A model generated the notes under the pieces. The model was not told where the DNA came from. It saw only the letters and a list, made by a program, of their open reading frames with translations, and did no database searches. Made by a program: the position numbers and the translations under genes. Source: an uncultured Eubacteriales bacterium (GTDB lineage Bacteria; Bacillota; Clostridia; Oscillospirales; Acutalibacteraceae). From it: a DNA stretch of 52,720 bases. Within the stretch, counting starts at the first letter, position 1; the number at the start of each line of letters is the position of its first letter. The stretch is from the NCBI GenBank assembly GCA_934725345.1, contig CAKVBG010000001.1, positions 1-52,720 of the forward strand. The letters run 5' to 3'. Shown here in pieces: positions 1 through 6,810 of the stretch.

Positions 1-398
1 TTTTTTTCTTCTTCTTCCATTTCTTCTGCTATATTAAATCCAAACAATTCCATCTGCATTTCCTGTAGTTCATTTAGTTCTTGTTCTAATAGTACATTAT
101 CCCATTCACTTTCATTCAATTTGTTATCTACTAACCTATAAGCTTTTATTTGTTCTTCTGTAAGTTCTTCTAGCATTACTGTTGGTACATTTTTTAACCC
201 TGCTTTCTTAGCTCCTAGGATTCTACCATGCCCTGCTACTACACTCATGTTCTTATCAATAATTACTGGCTGTGTAAAACCAAACTCTTTAATACTGTTT
301 GCTATTTTTTCCACCTGTTCTTTTGTATGTTTCTTTGCGTTCTTTTTATAGGGTTTCAAATCCTTTATCTGCCTATATACTATGTTTAATTTCTGCAT
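1..398 (-). CDS. ParB/Srx-fold nuclease-like protein (5' part; continues across the join)
   Basis: This is the N-terminal part of a ParB-like domain protein. It starts at an ATG (396-398) behind an AAAGGAG ribosome site and is open to base 1. Because 1-77 equals 52644-52720, the frame continues in phase into the ORF ending at 52301, giving one 246-residue protein. The start contains the ParB-fold signature: a KPYKKNAKKH segment, then VVAGHGRILGAKK, then VPTVMLEELTEEQIKAYRLVDNKLNE. Phage members of this family sit beside terminase or DNA-modification genes and can be nucleases or specificity factors. I see no ParA or parS-like repeats, so plasmid-type partition is unlikely. The next gene downstream is a TAGT-like glycosyltransferase. 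The family call is firm; the role is inferred. Confidence 0.85.
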   Translation of the reverse strand, partial: MQKLNIVYRQIKDLKPYKKNAKKHTKEQVEKIANSIKEFGFTQPVIIDKNMSVVAGHGRILGAKKAGLKNVPTVMLEELTEEQIKAYRLVDNKLNESEWDNVLLEQELNELQEMQMELFGFNIAEEMEEEEK

Positions 399-485
399 TT
401 GTTTCTCCTTTCTGTTCTGTTTTATGTTTTGTTCTAGGTTTACTGTAGTATATTTTATATTCTTTTTATATACTTTCTTAATACT

Positions 486-671
486 CTAGCACATATAATA
501 GCCTTTTTCTATTACCATATCATATTGCTGTTCATTTAGTGTTATTTTTGTTTGTTTTCTTATATCTCCACAACAATCTGTATCACATATAAGCTTATAG
601 AATTTCATACCTTCATAGTTTATTTCTTTTACACTTGTAATATTATATACATACTTTTCTAAAAGGTTCAT
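486..671 (-). CDS. Small phage protein of unknown function
   Basis: A 61-residue ORF with an AAGGAG ribosome site 7 nt before the ATG. It contains a paired-Cys stretch (CDTDCCGD) in the middle and ends YYMC. I do not recognise a family. It lies between the MazG-like gene and the ParB-like gene, closely spaced and co-directional, so it is probably co-transcribed with them in the terminase-proximal operon. Confidence 0.6.
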   Translation of the reverse strand: MNLLEKYVYNITSVKEINYEGMKFYKLICDTDCCGDIRKQTKITLNEQQYDMVIEKGYYMC

Positions 672-684
672 AGCTATACTCCTT

Positions 685-993
685 TTACTTCTGTACTAAC
701 CTTTGTTCTGTTCTTTTGTATTTCTCTTGCTTAATTTGTTCTATCTGGTTTTGCTTTTCTTCACCTAACAGATATTTAATTTGTGCTAAACATATTTCTA
801 CGTCTGCTATTTCTTCTGTTATTCCATACATTACTGTTGGTTCTTTTGTTTTACAAGTTTTGTCTTTTGATTTTATTCTTTGATATTTACAGAATGCCTG
901 TGTAAGTTCTGCCATTTCTTCTGTACACTGTACCATTCTATTTTCTAGTGTAAATTGTTCTGCTTGTTTCTGAATATCATATAATATACCCAT
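685..993 (-). CDS. MazG-like nucleotide pyrophosphohydrolase
   Basis: A 102-residue all-alpha NTP pyrophosphatase-like protein. The metal-binding signature of the MazG/dUTPase-2 superfamily is visible as EEMAELTQA near residue 25 and EEIADVEICLAQ near residue 60, in the expected helix-loop-helix order. Such enzymes hydrolyse NTPs or dNTPs to the monophosphate plus pyrophosphate. In phages they may sanitise modified or host nucleotides, or lower alarmone signals. The start is one base after the stop of the preceding 50-residue gene, which suggests translational coupling. The length is typical of phage single-domain MazG-like proteins. Confidence 0.75.
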   Translation of the reverse strand: MGILYDIQKQAEQFTLENRMVQCTEEMAELTQAFCKYQRIKSKDKTCKTKEPTVMYGITEEIADVEICLAQIKYLLGEEKQNQIEQIKQEKYKRTEQRLVQK

Positions 994-994
994 T

Positions 995-1147
995 TTATTT
1001 TTGTTCCCTTCTTCTTAAATTCATCCATGCTATTACATTTTGAACTATCTTATGTTCTAATGCTTCTTCATATTTTATATTATGTTTTGTTGCATACTTA
1101 GTAACATAATCATGGATTGCTTTTTGGTCTTGTTCCATTGTTCCCAT
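995..1147 (-). CDS. Small phage protein, 50 aa, unknown
   Basis: A short ORF that starts MGTMEQDQKAIHDYVTKYAT and ends WMNLRRREQK. Its ATG immediately follows the stop codon of the upstream membrane-protein gene, and its own stop is one base before the MazG-like start, so the three are tightly coupled. The sequence is helical and basic at the C-terminus. I know no function; the tight packing supports that it is real. Confidence 0.55.
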   Translation of the reverse strand: MGTMEQDQKAIHDYVTKYATKHNIKYEEALEHKIVQNVIAWMNLRRREQK

Positions 1148-1471
1148 TTATTCACCACTTTCTGTATCCAATATTATTTCTGTTTCGTTATTGCTATTTT
1201 GTTTTATTTTTACTGTTCCATATGCTTCTAATATGGTTTCTTTTGTTCTGCTTTCTGGTTTATAACCTAATACTTTTACTGTTGCTTTATTATGATTCTG
1301 TATATGTAGTGTAAAAGTATTTTGTTTTGTTTGCTGTTTATATTCATTTACTGCATTTTGTTTTACTTTATATATTACTCTGTCCATTTTCATGGAAAAC
1401 TGTCCACTTATTATAAACACTATTCCTAACAGAATCATCATCAGAGATAGTTTCTTTAATTTCCTGTTCAT
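1148..1471 (-). CDS. Small single-pass membrane protein
   Basis: A 107-residue ORF started at the ATG at 1471 because an AAGGGAG site lies just upstream; the frame extends 17 codons further up, but without a ribosome site. The N-terminus is basic (MNRKLKKLS) and is followed by a hydrophobic helix (LMMILLGIVFIISG). The rest is soluble and N/Q/K-rich, consistent with type II membrane topology. A TTGACA-17-TATAAT promoter (1494-1522) sits directly upstream, so it can be transcribed separately from the terminase gene. Function unknown. Confidence 0.6.
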   Translation of the reverse strand: MNRKLKKLSLMMILLGIVFIISGQFSMKMDRVIYKVKQNAVNEYKQQTKQNTFTLHIQNHNKATVKVLGYKPESRTKETILEAYGTVKIKQNSNNETEIILDTESGE

Positions 1472-1493
1472 ATTATCTCCCTTTATAATATAT

Positions 1494-1522
1494 ATTATAT
1501 AATATAACAAAATATATGTCAA
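1494..1522 (-). promoter_or_regulatory. Sigma-A-type promoter for the 1.5-kb operon
   Basis: A perfect TTGACA (1517-1522) and TATAAT (1494-1499) are separated by 17 bp on the minus strand, in the gap before the membrane-protein gene. Confidence 0.75.
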
Positions 1523-1538
1523 GTATTATTTTAAAATA

Positions 1539-1715
1539 TTATATAAAAATTTTATTTTCTTTTACGTGTTCCTTTATCCATTGTAGTTCTGACTTGCTTT
1601 CTAATGCCCCTAGTTTGCGATTTAAGCCATTTTTATTATTTATGCTAGGATTTATCCTATTTATTGCATTTAACCGCTTATTTTCCCTATGAAACACTTC
1701 TAGGATATTATTCAT
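1539..1715 (-). CDS. Small basic protein overlapping the end of the terminase-small-like gene
   Basis: The start lies within ATGAATAA, so the ATG overlaps the terminase-like stop codon; an alternative ATG is at 1724. The product has about 57-60 residues, is basic and N-rich (MNNILEVFHRENKRLNAINR), and ends HVKENKIFI. The overlap suggests translational reinitiation after the upstream gene. No family is recognised. A longer upstream frame to 1796 exists but has no ribosome site. Confidence 0.5.
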   Translation of the reverse strand: MNNILEVFHRENKRLNAINRINPSINNKNGLNRKLGALESKSELQWIKEHVKENKIFI

Positions 1716-2220
1716 AGATTTCATTGCCCCAATCGTCATTGCCCTCTTCTTCCATCCAATCCTCTGTATTTTCTGCTTTCCAGATTTCTTTTTCATCTTC
1801 TTCTGTTGGTGTATAACTTTCTCCCTGTGCTACAAGATTTATTGTAACATTGTTTTGTATCTTTCCTGTTTTCTTGAACATATCAAGCTTATCCATCATT
1901 TGTGTTATTTCTTTTATTGCTCCTACGTCACCCGTTAAACCTTTTTGGAATAATGCAACCATCAGCAATGACTGGTTTGTTAATTCTTCATCAGTAAAAC
2001 CAAAATTTCTTAAAATCTGTTTTTTCTTGTCACTATTTGTTTTCATTTCTAGCAACTGCCGCATGCAGTTTTGTAAAGCCATATTACGTTCCTTTTTCTT
2101 TCTTCTGGCTTCTACACCTTTCATTGCTATTTCATGCCGTTCTTCTGGCGTTCTGTCTTTCATGTTGATTAACATATCTTCAAGATATGGCTTTGGTGCT
2201 TGTCCTTTTTTCAATCCCAT
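1708..2220 (-). CDS. Putative terminase small subunit
   Basis: A 170-residue protein with a basic N-terminal segment (KGVEARRKKKERNMALQ, about 34-50), a helical middle containing QSLLMVALFQKGLTGDVGAI (about 83-102), and an acidic tail ending EEGNDDWGNEIYE. The middle resembles phage small-terminase proteins whose motif is an alanine/glycine helix with GDV-A-hydrophobic. Small terminases bind packaging sites and recruit the large subunit. It is the first gene after a promoter-leader-terminator element. Counting through the join, terL begins about 4.8 kb downstream. The similarity is pattern-level and the assignment moderate; a general DNA-binding protein is the alternative. Confidence 0.5.
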   Translation of the reverse strand: MGLKKGQAPKPYLEDMLINMKDRTPEERHEIAMKGVEARRKKKERNMALQNCMRQLLEMKTNSDKKKQILRNFGFTDEELTNQSLLMVALFQKGLTGDVGAIKEITQMMDKLDMFKKTGKIQNNVTINLVAQGESYTPTEEDEKEIWKAENTEDWMEEEGNDDWGNEIYE

Positions 2221-2261
2221 ATTTTGCTCTCTCCTATCTTCTTTGTTTTTATATTAAAATA

Positions 2262-2281
2262 AGCAGGGGAAAGCCCCTGCT
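2262..2281 (-). terminator. Intrinsic terminator upstream of the terminase-small-like gene
   Basis: An 8-bp perfect stem (AGCAGGGG/CCCCTGCT) with a 4-nt loop is followed on the minus strand by UAUUUUAAU. It lies between the leader RNA and the ribosome site of the gene at 2220, so it must be passed for that gene to be expressed from the promoter at 2447-2475. Confidence 0.75.
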
Positions 2282-2440
2282 ATATACTAAACCTTATTGT
2301 CTTAGAGCGATTGAACAAATGAATCTTTATTAACAGTTACTTACCAATTACGAAGGGGGCAAACAATAAGGTTTATCACTTCTTTGGTGGCTGACATTCT
2401 TTGGCTGTCACTTATTTATAACTATCCTTTTATAACTCCT
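2262..2440 (-). ncRNA. Candidate structured leader or small RNA before the terminase gene
   Basis: A region of about 180 nt runs from the expected start of the 2447-2475 promoter to the terminator at 2262-2281 and has no ORF. A 13-bp perfect stem pairs 2363-2375 (TAAACCTTATTGT in RNA sense) with 2288-2300, closing a 62-nt loop. A smaller TGACA/TGTCA hairpin precedes it. The loop carries GCCCCC, complementary to GGGGC in the terminator's 5' arm. It may be a free small RNA, an attenuator or a cis-antitermination site. The structure is seen; the function is inferred. Confidence 0.6.
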
Positions 2441-2446
2441 ATGATT

Positions 2447-2475
2447 ATATTACCATAGAAATTAGTGTATGTCAA
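2447..2475 (-). promoter_or_regulatory. Sigma-A-type promoter (extended -10) for the terminase leader
   Basis: TTGACA (2470-2475) is followed after 17 bp by TAATAT (2447-2452), with TGG just before the -10, making an extended -10. It overlaps the stop codon of the gene at 2472-2672. Confidence 0.75.
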
Positions 2476-2672
2476 TGCTCTTTTGTAAATTTCTTTAATC
2501 TTTCTTTTGTCATTGTATAGTATGCGCTGTTAAAATTACAACTTTCTTTTTGCTTCTGCTTTACTCGCTCTTTTCGTATCCTTTCAACAACCTTTTGAAA
2601 TTCTTTGTATCTTTCACAGCTTATGTGGCACTCTGCATTTCTTTCCGTACAACCATTACACGGTATCACCAT
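2472..2672 (-). CDS. Small Cys-rich protein, probable zinc binder
   Basis: A 66-residue protein opening MVIPCNGCTERNAECHISCE, a C-x2-C-x6-C-x3-C cluster that suggests one metal site, followed by a basic helix (VERIRKERVKQKQKE). Proteins with this N-terminal cluster are common in Firmicute phages and remain uncharacterised. Its start overlaps the end of the upstream membrane-protein gene by 17 bp, indicating coupling. Confidence 0.6.
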   Translation of the reverse strand: MVIPCNGCTERNAECHISCERYKEFQKVVERIRKERVKQKQKESCNFNSAYYTMTKERLKKFTKEH

Positions 2673-3069
2673 CTTTTATCAATCCTTTATTTCTTAGATA
2701 TGTTTCTACGTCACATAGATATAATATTGCTTCTTGCATATCTTCATCCTTTATATGTATAAATCCATTATCATCTACAATTGTATACCTATGTATAGGT
2801 ATTGGAAAACCTCTTTCACTTACATTATTTAGTTTATATCCCACTTCCTTAATATACTTTGTAATGGCAGATATCAAAACCATTGCTATTAACATTTGTG
2901 GAATTGTAAACCTTAAATACATAAATAATACCGGTACTGCAATTTGTACAATGATTGCTATTTTTCCGAGTTCTTCTATTACTGCATACTTTAATGTTGT
3001 GAGTAACTCTGCAAGTACCTCTATAAGCGTCTTAAATACACCTACATTGGTTTTTTTTACATTCTTCAT
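2656..3069 (-). CDS. Membrane protein, two predicted helices, unknown role
   Basis: A 137-residue protein. An amphipathic N-terminus is followed by two hydrophobic stretches around residues 36-75 (KIAIIVQIAVPVLFMYL and MLIAMVLISAI). The C-terminal half is soluble and acidic (DDNGFIHIKDEDMQEAILYL). Ribosome site AAAGGT precedes the ATG. It sits near the end of the early region. I recognise no family; an inner-membrane host-interaction role is possible but unsupported. Confidence 0.55.
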   Translation of the reverse strand: MKNVKKTNVGVFKTLIEVLAELLTTLKYAVIEELGKIAIIVQIAVPVLFMYLRFTIPQMLIAMVLISAITKYIKEVGYKLNNVSERGFPIPIHRYTIVDDNGFIHIKDEDMQEAILYLCDVETYLRNKGLIKDGDTV

Positions 3070-3431
3070 AGTATTTTACCTTTCATTCCTTCTTTTAATA
3101 ATTTAAGTCTATCTTCCAACCTTTTTCTATATGGTTTTATCTTGCATCCTTCACACATATATTTGTTTTCTGATAAAAATAAATTGTGTGTTACCTCTTT
3201 ACATATTGCACAATTCTTTTCGTGTACTTCATTTTCTTCTGCCGATACATATACTTTTAATACCACAATATATGTGTTTTGTGTTCTCTTCTTCTGAATT
3301 GAATATGTAATATTATCGCTGTTATTTACTGCTATAATGTTTGTACTCACCCATTTACAACAATTCAAATAAGCTTCTTTCATATTCTTTCCAGAAAACT
3401 CTTTCTCTATTACTTTCTCACTTATTAACAT
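3066..3431 (-). CDS. Zinc-ribbon-like small protein
   Basis: The start is taken at 3431, behind GGAGGAC; the frame extends 14 codons further, into the RNase H gene. The 121-residue product has an alpha/beta N-terminus and a C-terminal cluster (CAICKE near 83, CEGCK near 105), a C-x2-C pair plus C-x2-C pair typical of a zinc ribbon. It overlaps the preceding RNase H stop region by no coding sequence once the start is corrected. Function unknown. Confidence 0.55.
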   Translation of the reverse strand: MLISEKVIEKEFSGKNMKEAYLNCCKWVSTNIIAVNNSDNITYSIQKKRTQNTYIVVLKVYVSAEENEVHEKNCAICKEVTHNLFLSENKYMCEGCKIKPYRKRLEDRLKLLKEGMKGKIL

Positions 3432-3436
3432 TTTGT

Positions 3437-3910
3437 TTAGTCCTCCAACTCTTCTCGAGCCTTTACTGCACATTTATCAGCTAATTCATTTAATGGGTCA
3501 CCTTTATGTCCTGCAACCTTTACCATCTTAATTGTAAGCTTTTTCGTGTACACCAATTTAAACATTTTCTCCCATATGTTTTTGTTTTTCACTGGTTTAT
3601 TCTCTGCTGTTTTCCAATCATTGTTATACCAATTTAAAAGCCAACCTTTTGTTATAGCGTTCACAACATACGCACTATCACTGAATATTGTCACCTTTTT
3701 ATATCCCTCTTTTAAGGCTTTTACTAACGCCATATATACCGCTGTAAGCTCCATTTCATTGTTCGTAGTATATTCTTTAGAACCCTTCTTAATATCTACA
3801 TTTACGTACTCATTAACAACCTTTACAGCTACATACGCCCACCCACCTTTAGCATCCTTGCTACCATTATTAGAACAAGCACCATCTGTATAAAAATAAA
3901 TATCACTCAT
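3437..3910 (-). CDS. rnhA: Ribonuclease HI
   Basis: A 157-residue RNase HI that cleaves RNA in RNA-DNA hybrids. The catalytic residues are all visible: D9 in YTDGACSNN, E54 in NNEMELTAV, D78 in FSDSAYVV, and the final Asp in the VAGHKGDPLNELAD segment. The length matches the bacterial family (about 150-160 residues). AAGGAG lies upstream of the ATG. In this phage it probably removes primers or R-loops made alongside the primase and the DnaE-type polymerase. Confidence 0.93.
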   Translation of the reverse strand: MSDIYFYTDGACSNNGSKDAKGGWAYVAVKVVNEYVNVDIKKGSKEYTTNNEMELTAVYMALVKALKEGYKKVTIFSDSAYVVNAITKGWLLNWYNNDWKTAENKPVKNKNIWEKMFKLVYTKKLTIKMVKVAGHKGDPLNELADKCAVKAREELED

Positions 3911-4274
3911 TTTCTTTTTTCTCCTTCATTATCTCCGCATATACCTTTATTAACAACTTTGCTTCAATTTCCCATAATGTTTTTCCATATACATATCCAA
4001 CCCACTCTCGTTTAGAATTTAAAACAGAACAGTTGTAATAAATAAAATCATCATTTTCCCAATATTCTTTTATACCTTGCTGGCTATATCCATATCTCTT
4101 ACAAATACCATGTACTAACTGTTCTATCAATTCTAATGGTATTAACTGTGTTTTTGTATAATTATTCTTTTCAAATAACTTTTTTGCAGGTTTTATTTTC
4201 CACAAAAATTTGTTTAATTCCTTTTTGTTTTCTTCAATTCTGCAATCAATGTCTAAAATTTGTTTTGCGTTCAT
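3903..4274 (-). CDS. Phage protein of unknown function, 123 aa
   Basis: A soluble, charged protein with an AGGAG ribosome site. The N-terminus is a K/E-rich helix. The middle has an aromatic stretch (KEYWENDDFIYYNCSVLN) and a possible beta segment (REWVGYVYGKTLWEIEAKL). It overlaps the start of the RNase H gene by 8 bp. A terminator-like hairpin at 4296-4328 lies just upstream. Not recognised. Confidence 0.55.
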   Translation of the reverse strand: MNAKQILDIDCRIEENKKELNKFLWKIKPAKKLFEKNNYTKTQLIPLELIEQLVHGICKRYGYSQQGIKEYWENDDFIYYNCSVLNSKREWVGYVYGKTLWEIEAKLLIKVYAEIMKEKKENE

Positions 4275-4295
4275 TTGTTTCTCCTAAAATAAATA

Positions 4296-4328
4296 GCAGG
4301 ATGAATAGATTTGTTCCTACCATCCTGC
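4296..4328 (-). terminator. Terminator-like hairpin after the SAP-domain acidic protein gene
   Basis: An 8-bp perfect stem (GCAGGATG/CATCCTGC) with a 17-nt loop is followed on the minus strand by UAUUUAUUUUA. The long loop makes it a weaker candidate. Confidence 0.5.
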
Positions 4329-4492
4329 CAATTGTGATTTACTATTTAGTTAGAGTATTCATTTACTTTCAATAACTTTTGTATTGTATGATTATTAGCT
4401 CAATTTTGAAATTTTAAAAAACGTTCAGATATATTATATTGTAGTTTCAACACATCATCATAGTGCTTTGTTTACATGTTACATTTTAACGA
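4329..4492 (-). other. AT-rich gap without a gene
   Basis: I see no ORF with a ribosome site and no clear consensus promoter here. There is AT-rich sequence only, between the acidic SAP-like protein gene and the hairpin at 4296-4328. Confidence 0.4.
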
Positions 4493-5239
4493 CTAGATTT
4501 CCCAATCGTCATCGTCCTCTTCTTCTGTTTCTTCCTCATCTTTTGCGTCATCAGCTTTCAGCATATCTGCATATACATCTGGCTTCTGTTTCGGTTTTAC
4601 TTTCAGACCTCTTTCTTTACACATCTTGAAAAGTTCCATAGCTGTTTTACCTGCATACGGGTCTGTTGCTTCTTCCTCTTCATCTTCTCCCCAATCTTCG
4701 TCCTCTTCTTCGACTGGTTCTGTTTTTTTAGCGGTTTTCTTCGGTGTAGCTTTCTTTTCTTCTTTTGCTTTTCCTTTTCCCTTTGTAGGTTCGATTTCAC
4801 CGTTATCAAGCTTTTCTAACAGCTTAATGAGTTCATCCTTTTTGCGACTCTTGCACAAAGATGAAATACCACGCTTACAACACAGCGCATAGAGGTCTTT
4901 TGCTGTCATTGACTCATAGGTGCTTTCCTCTTCATCATCTGTCCAGTCCTCTTCTTCCTCTTCTGTTTCCTGCTTCTTTGCTTTGCTTTTCTTCGGTGCT
5001 TCTTCTTCCTGTGGAATTTCCATTTCTGGTTCTTCTGTTTCCATTTCTTTAAGTCCTGTTTCTACAACTCTTGCTGTAGTTTTTGGAAGTGCTTTCAAAA
5101 TGTCTAACAGATATTCATTATCTGCGAGCGCTACCGTTCTAGTAAAAAGTGGGAATCTACTTCCAATCTCTGCAATGTTTTCTTTGTTGTTTCCATAAAT
5201 TTCTTTTGCGGCTTCATATGCCGTCCAATTCTTTGCCAT
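4493..5239 (-). CDS. Acidic protein with two SAP/HeH-like modules
   Basis: A 248-residue protein. After an N-terminal helical region (1-60) come alternating acidic linkers and two SAP- or HeH-like helix-extended-helix units: MTAKDLYALCCKRGI (about 110-147) and KTAMELFKMCKERGL (about 198-228). Each ends in a lysine-rich stretch. The linkers contain the repeated motif E-x-DW (EEEDWTDDEE, DEDWGEDEEE) and the protein ends DDDDWEI. A closely similar module and tail occur in the SSB-like protein at 17401-18216. SAP modules usually bind DNA, and acidic tails of SSBs recruit partners. It may be a replication accessory or SSB-interacting protein; this is inference. Promoter at 5292-5320. Confidence 0.6.
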   Translation of the reverse strand: MAKNWTAYEAAKEIYGNNKENIAEIGSRFPLFTRTVALADNEYLLDILKALPKTTARVVETGLKEMETEEPEMEIPQEEEAPKKSKAKKQETEEEEEDWTDDEEESTYESMTAKDLYALCCKRGISSLCKSRKKDELIKLLEKLDNGEIEPTKGKGKAKEEKKATPKKTAKKTEPVEEEDEDWGEDEEEEATDPYAGKTAMELFKMCKERGLKVKPKQKPDVYADMLKADDAKDEEETEEEDDDDWEI

Positions 5240-5291
5240 AACGTTATTCTCCTTTTCTTCTCTTATTGTTTCTCTTTGTTATGTTGTATCT

Positions 5292-5320
5292 ATATTAACA
5301 TATTTTATACTATATGTCAA
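5292..5320 (-). promoter_or_regulatory. Sigma-A-type promoter for the SAP-like acidic protein
   Basis: TTGACA (5315-5320), 17 bp, TAATAT (5292-5297), in the gap before the gene that starts at 5239. Confidence 0.75.
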
Positions 5321-5329
5321 TACCTTTTA

Positions 5330-5596
5330 TCAACTTTCTGGCTTTTTAGGTTCTGTTTTCTTGATTGCTTCATCTATACATTCCCTTAACTGTATAAGTC
5401 CTTTATCATCAATCAATCCTAGACCACCTTTGAGAAAGATTCTTACTTCTTTTCCATTTTCTTCTGTTACAAGCTGTTCTGTAACTGCATAACCTTCTAA
5501 ATCATTTGTTTTAGCATTTCTTGCTTCTGATATTACAATGTTACGCTGTTCCTTAAAACGTCTTTTAGAAAGTTCATTGTAGTTTAATCGTCCCAT
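5330..5596 (-). CDS. Small phage protein, 88 aa, unknown
   Basis: A basic N-terminus (MGRLNYNELSKRRFKEQRN) precedes a beta-rich middle with KGGLGLIDDKGLIQL and a Pro/Lys-rich tail. It overlaps the end of the preceding gene by 13 bp, suggesting coupled expression. Position between a nuclease operon and an SAP-domain gene suggests DNA metabolism, but no family is recognised. Confidence 0.55.
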   Translation of the reverse strand: MGRLNYNELSKRRFKEQRNIVISEARNAKTNDLEGYAVTEQLVTEENGKEVRIFLKGGLGLIDDKGLIQLRECIDEAIKKTEPKKPES

Positions 5597-5979
5597 TCTC
5601 CTGCACCCCTTTCACTTTCTTCTACACTTGTGTCGGGAAGTTCAATAATAGCTTGGAATCTCAATTGTATCAATTCTTCATCAACCAAACTGCAAATACT
5701 TTCTACATTTACATTATCTGTTAATGATTTAAAAGGAATTGTTGCATTACCATCCTTATCAAAGTTAATTGCACCGATTGTAAAAATACCTAGATTCATT
5801 GGTTTCTTATCTGGTACTTTTGCATGAAGTGTAATATCATTGTTAAGACCTTGTAACAATTCAACGCTTGTAAGAATTTCATCATACCGAAGTTTAAATT
5901 TTACTTGGATTGTTTTATTCTTTCCAATGCTCATTCCTTCAAATGAAGCAATACCCTGCTGTTTTAATTTTCTCTCCAT
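5584..5979 (-). CDS. Beta-rich phage protein ending EWDD, unknown
   Basis: A 131-residue protein with alternating hydrophobic strands (IQVKFKLRYDEI, LQGLNNDITLHAKV, LIQLRFQAIIEL) and an acidic tail ESERGAGEWDD. The tail resembles the D/E-W-D/E endings of the SSB-like, SAP-like and terminase-small-like proteins of this genome. The start has GGAGGAAGG upstream and overlaps the previous gene by 16 bp. Function unknown. Confidence 0.55.
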   Translation of the reverse strand: MERKLKQQGIASFEGMSIGKNKTIQVKFKLRYDEILTSVELLQGLNNDITLHAKVPDKKPMNLGIFTIGAINFDKDGNATIPFKSLTDNVNVESICSLVDEELIQLRFQAIIELPDTSVEESERGAGEWDD

Positions 5980-6512
5980 CTGCTTTCCTTCCTCCTTTCT
6001 TTGTTTTTCTTTTTAAACTCCTGTTCTCTTTCTGCTCTCTCCAATTCTTTCTGTTTCATGTAAGCCATTCTTGCTTTTATATTTTGGTTTACGTTGCTGT
6101 GCTTACAAATATTATTATACTTCTTTTCTTCTGCTTTGTCAATATTTTCTTCTTTATTTTCTAACAATGGAGATAATGGCATATCTGGCAATGTACCTCT
6201 CATAAGTGTTTTAAATGCCACTATATCACTTTCTTTTATTGCAACCCATACTTCATCCGTGTTTATGAATTGGAAAGCAAATACTGGCAATTTATGCGCT
6301 TCTATGGCTTGTGCTTCTAAATTATGTAATACACTTTGTTTAATGCTGAAGCTTTCATTGTCTGTACTTTTTAATTCACATAAACAATGCTCACTCTGTC
6401 CATCGGCTTTTTCAATCCATGTTGCACCACTGTTTCTTGTTGGTTTAAAACCTAAACGCTTCATTACTTCTTCTTCATTCTTCCTATACCATTTTGTACT
6501 ACGTTTCTGCAT
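5964..6512 (-). CDS. PD-(D/E)XK endonuclease, possible Holliday-junction resolvase
   Basis: About 182 residues. The N-terminal 100 residues fit a PD-(D/E)XK core: a helix with EEEVMKRLGF, then RNSGATW, then the acidic residue in KADG, then CELKST as the ExK strand, followed by a helix with LHNLEAQAIEA. The order and spacing recall Hjc/VRR-type or phage T7 endonuclease-I-like resolvases. The C-terminal 60 residues are a charged coiled coil (RAEREQEFKKKNKERRKE). The start is taken at the ATG at 6512 (AAGGGAG upstream). The cleavage target is inferred. A RuvC-like resolvase is also present at 10072-10695. Confidence 0.6.
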   Translation of the reverse strand: MQKRSTKWYRKNEEEVMKRLGFKPTRNSGATWIEKADGQSEHCLCELKSTDNESFSIKQSVLHNLEAQAIEAHKLPVFAFQFINTDEVWVAIKESDIVAFKTLMRGTLPDMPLSPLLENKEENIDKAEEKKYNNICKHSNVNQNIKARMAYMKQKELERAEREQEFKKKNKERRKESRWREN

Positions 6513-6804
6513 CACGTTTCTCCCTTCGTTCTTTTATTTCCTTACACCGTTTTCTTTTATCACAGTTAATACATTCAGAAATACTTCTGTCATAATATCC
6601 GATACATCCATATTCACCGGTATATCCTTCTGTTTTTTTCTGTATTTCTTCCAATTCTGCCATCCTTTCTAATACTTCAACAATTTCCTGTGCCTTAATA
6701 ATGTCAATACTTGCACATTTTATACCAGATTCATAACTTGTTTCAATAGCTCTTTTTACCACACTACTAAGTACCAATAAATTATATTCTTTTACAATCT
6801 TCAT
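6499..6804 (-). CDS. Small protein with C-terminal Cys cluster
   Basis: A 101-residue protein that is helical at the N-terminus and carries a C-terminal cysteine set (YGCIGYY, then SECINCDKRKRCKE) ending in a basic E/R tail. The spacing C-x2-C-x5-C plus an upstream Cys could bind zinc. It overlaps the following nuclease gene by 14 bp, so the two are likely co-translated. Not recognised. Confidence 0.55.
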   Translation of the reverse strand: MKIVKEYNLLVLSSVVKRAIETSYESGIKCASIDIIKAQEIVEVLERMAELEEIQKKTEGYTGEYGCIGYYDRSISECINCDKRKRCKEIKERREKRDAET

Positions 6805-6810
6805 TTTGTT

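Noticed and set aside
1..77. The end repeat as a biological direct terminal repeat or cos site
   Set aside because: It lies within the ParB-like ORF, is only 77 bp, and equals a usual assembly k-mer; it is more simply an assembly overlap.
1..398. Plasmid-like partition (ParABS) lifestyle
   Set aside because: No ParA-type ATPase, parS repeats, integrase or repressor was found; the ParB-fold protein is of the phage terminase-linked type.
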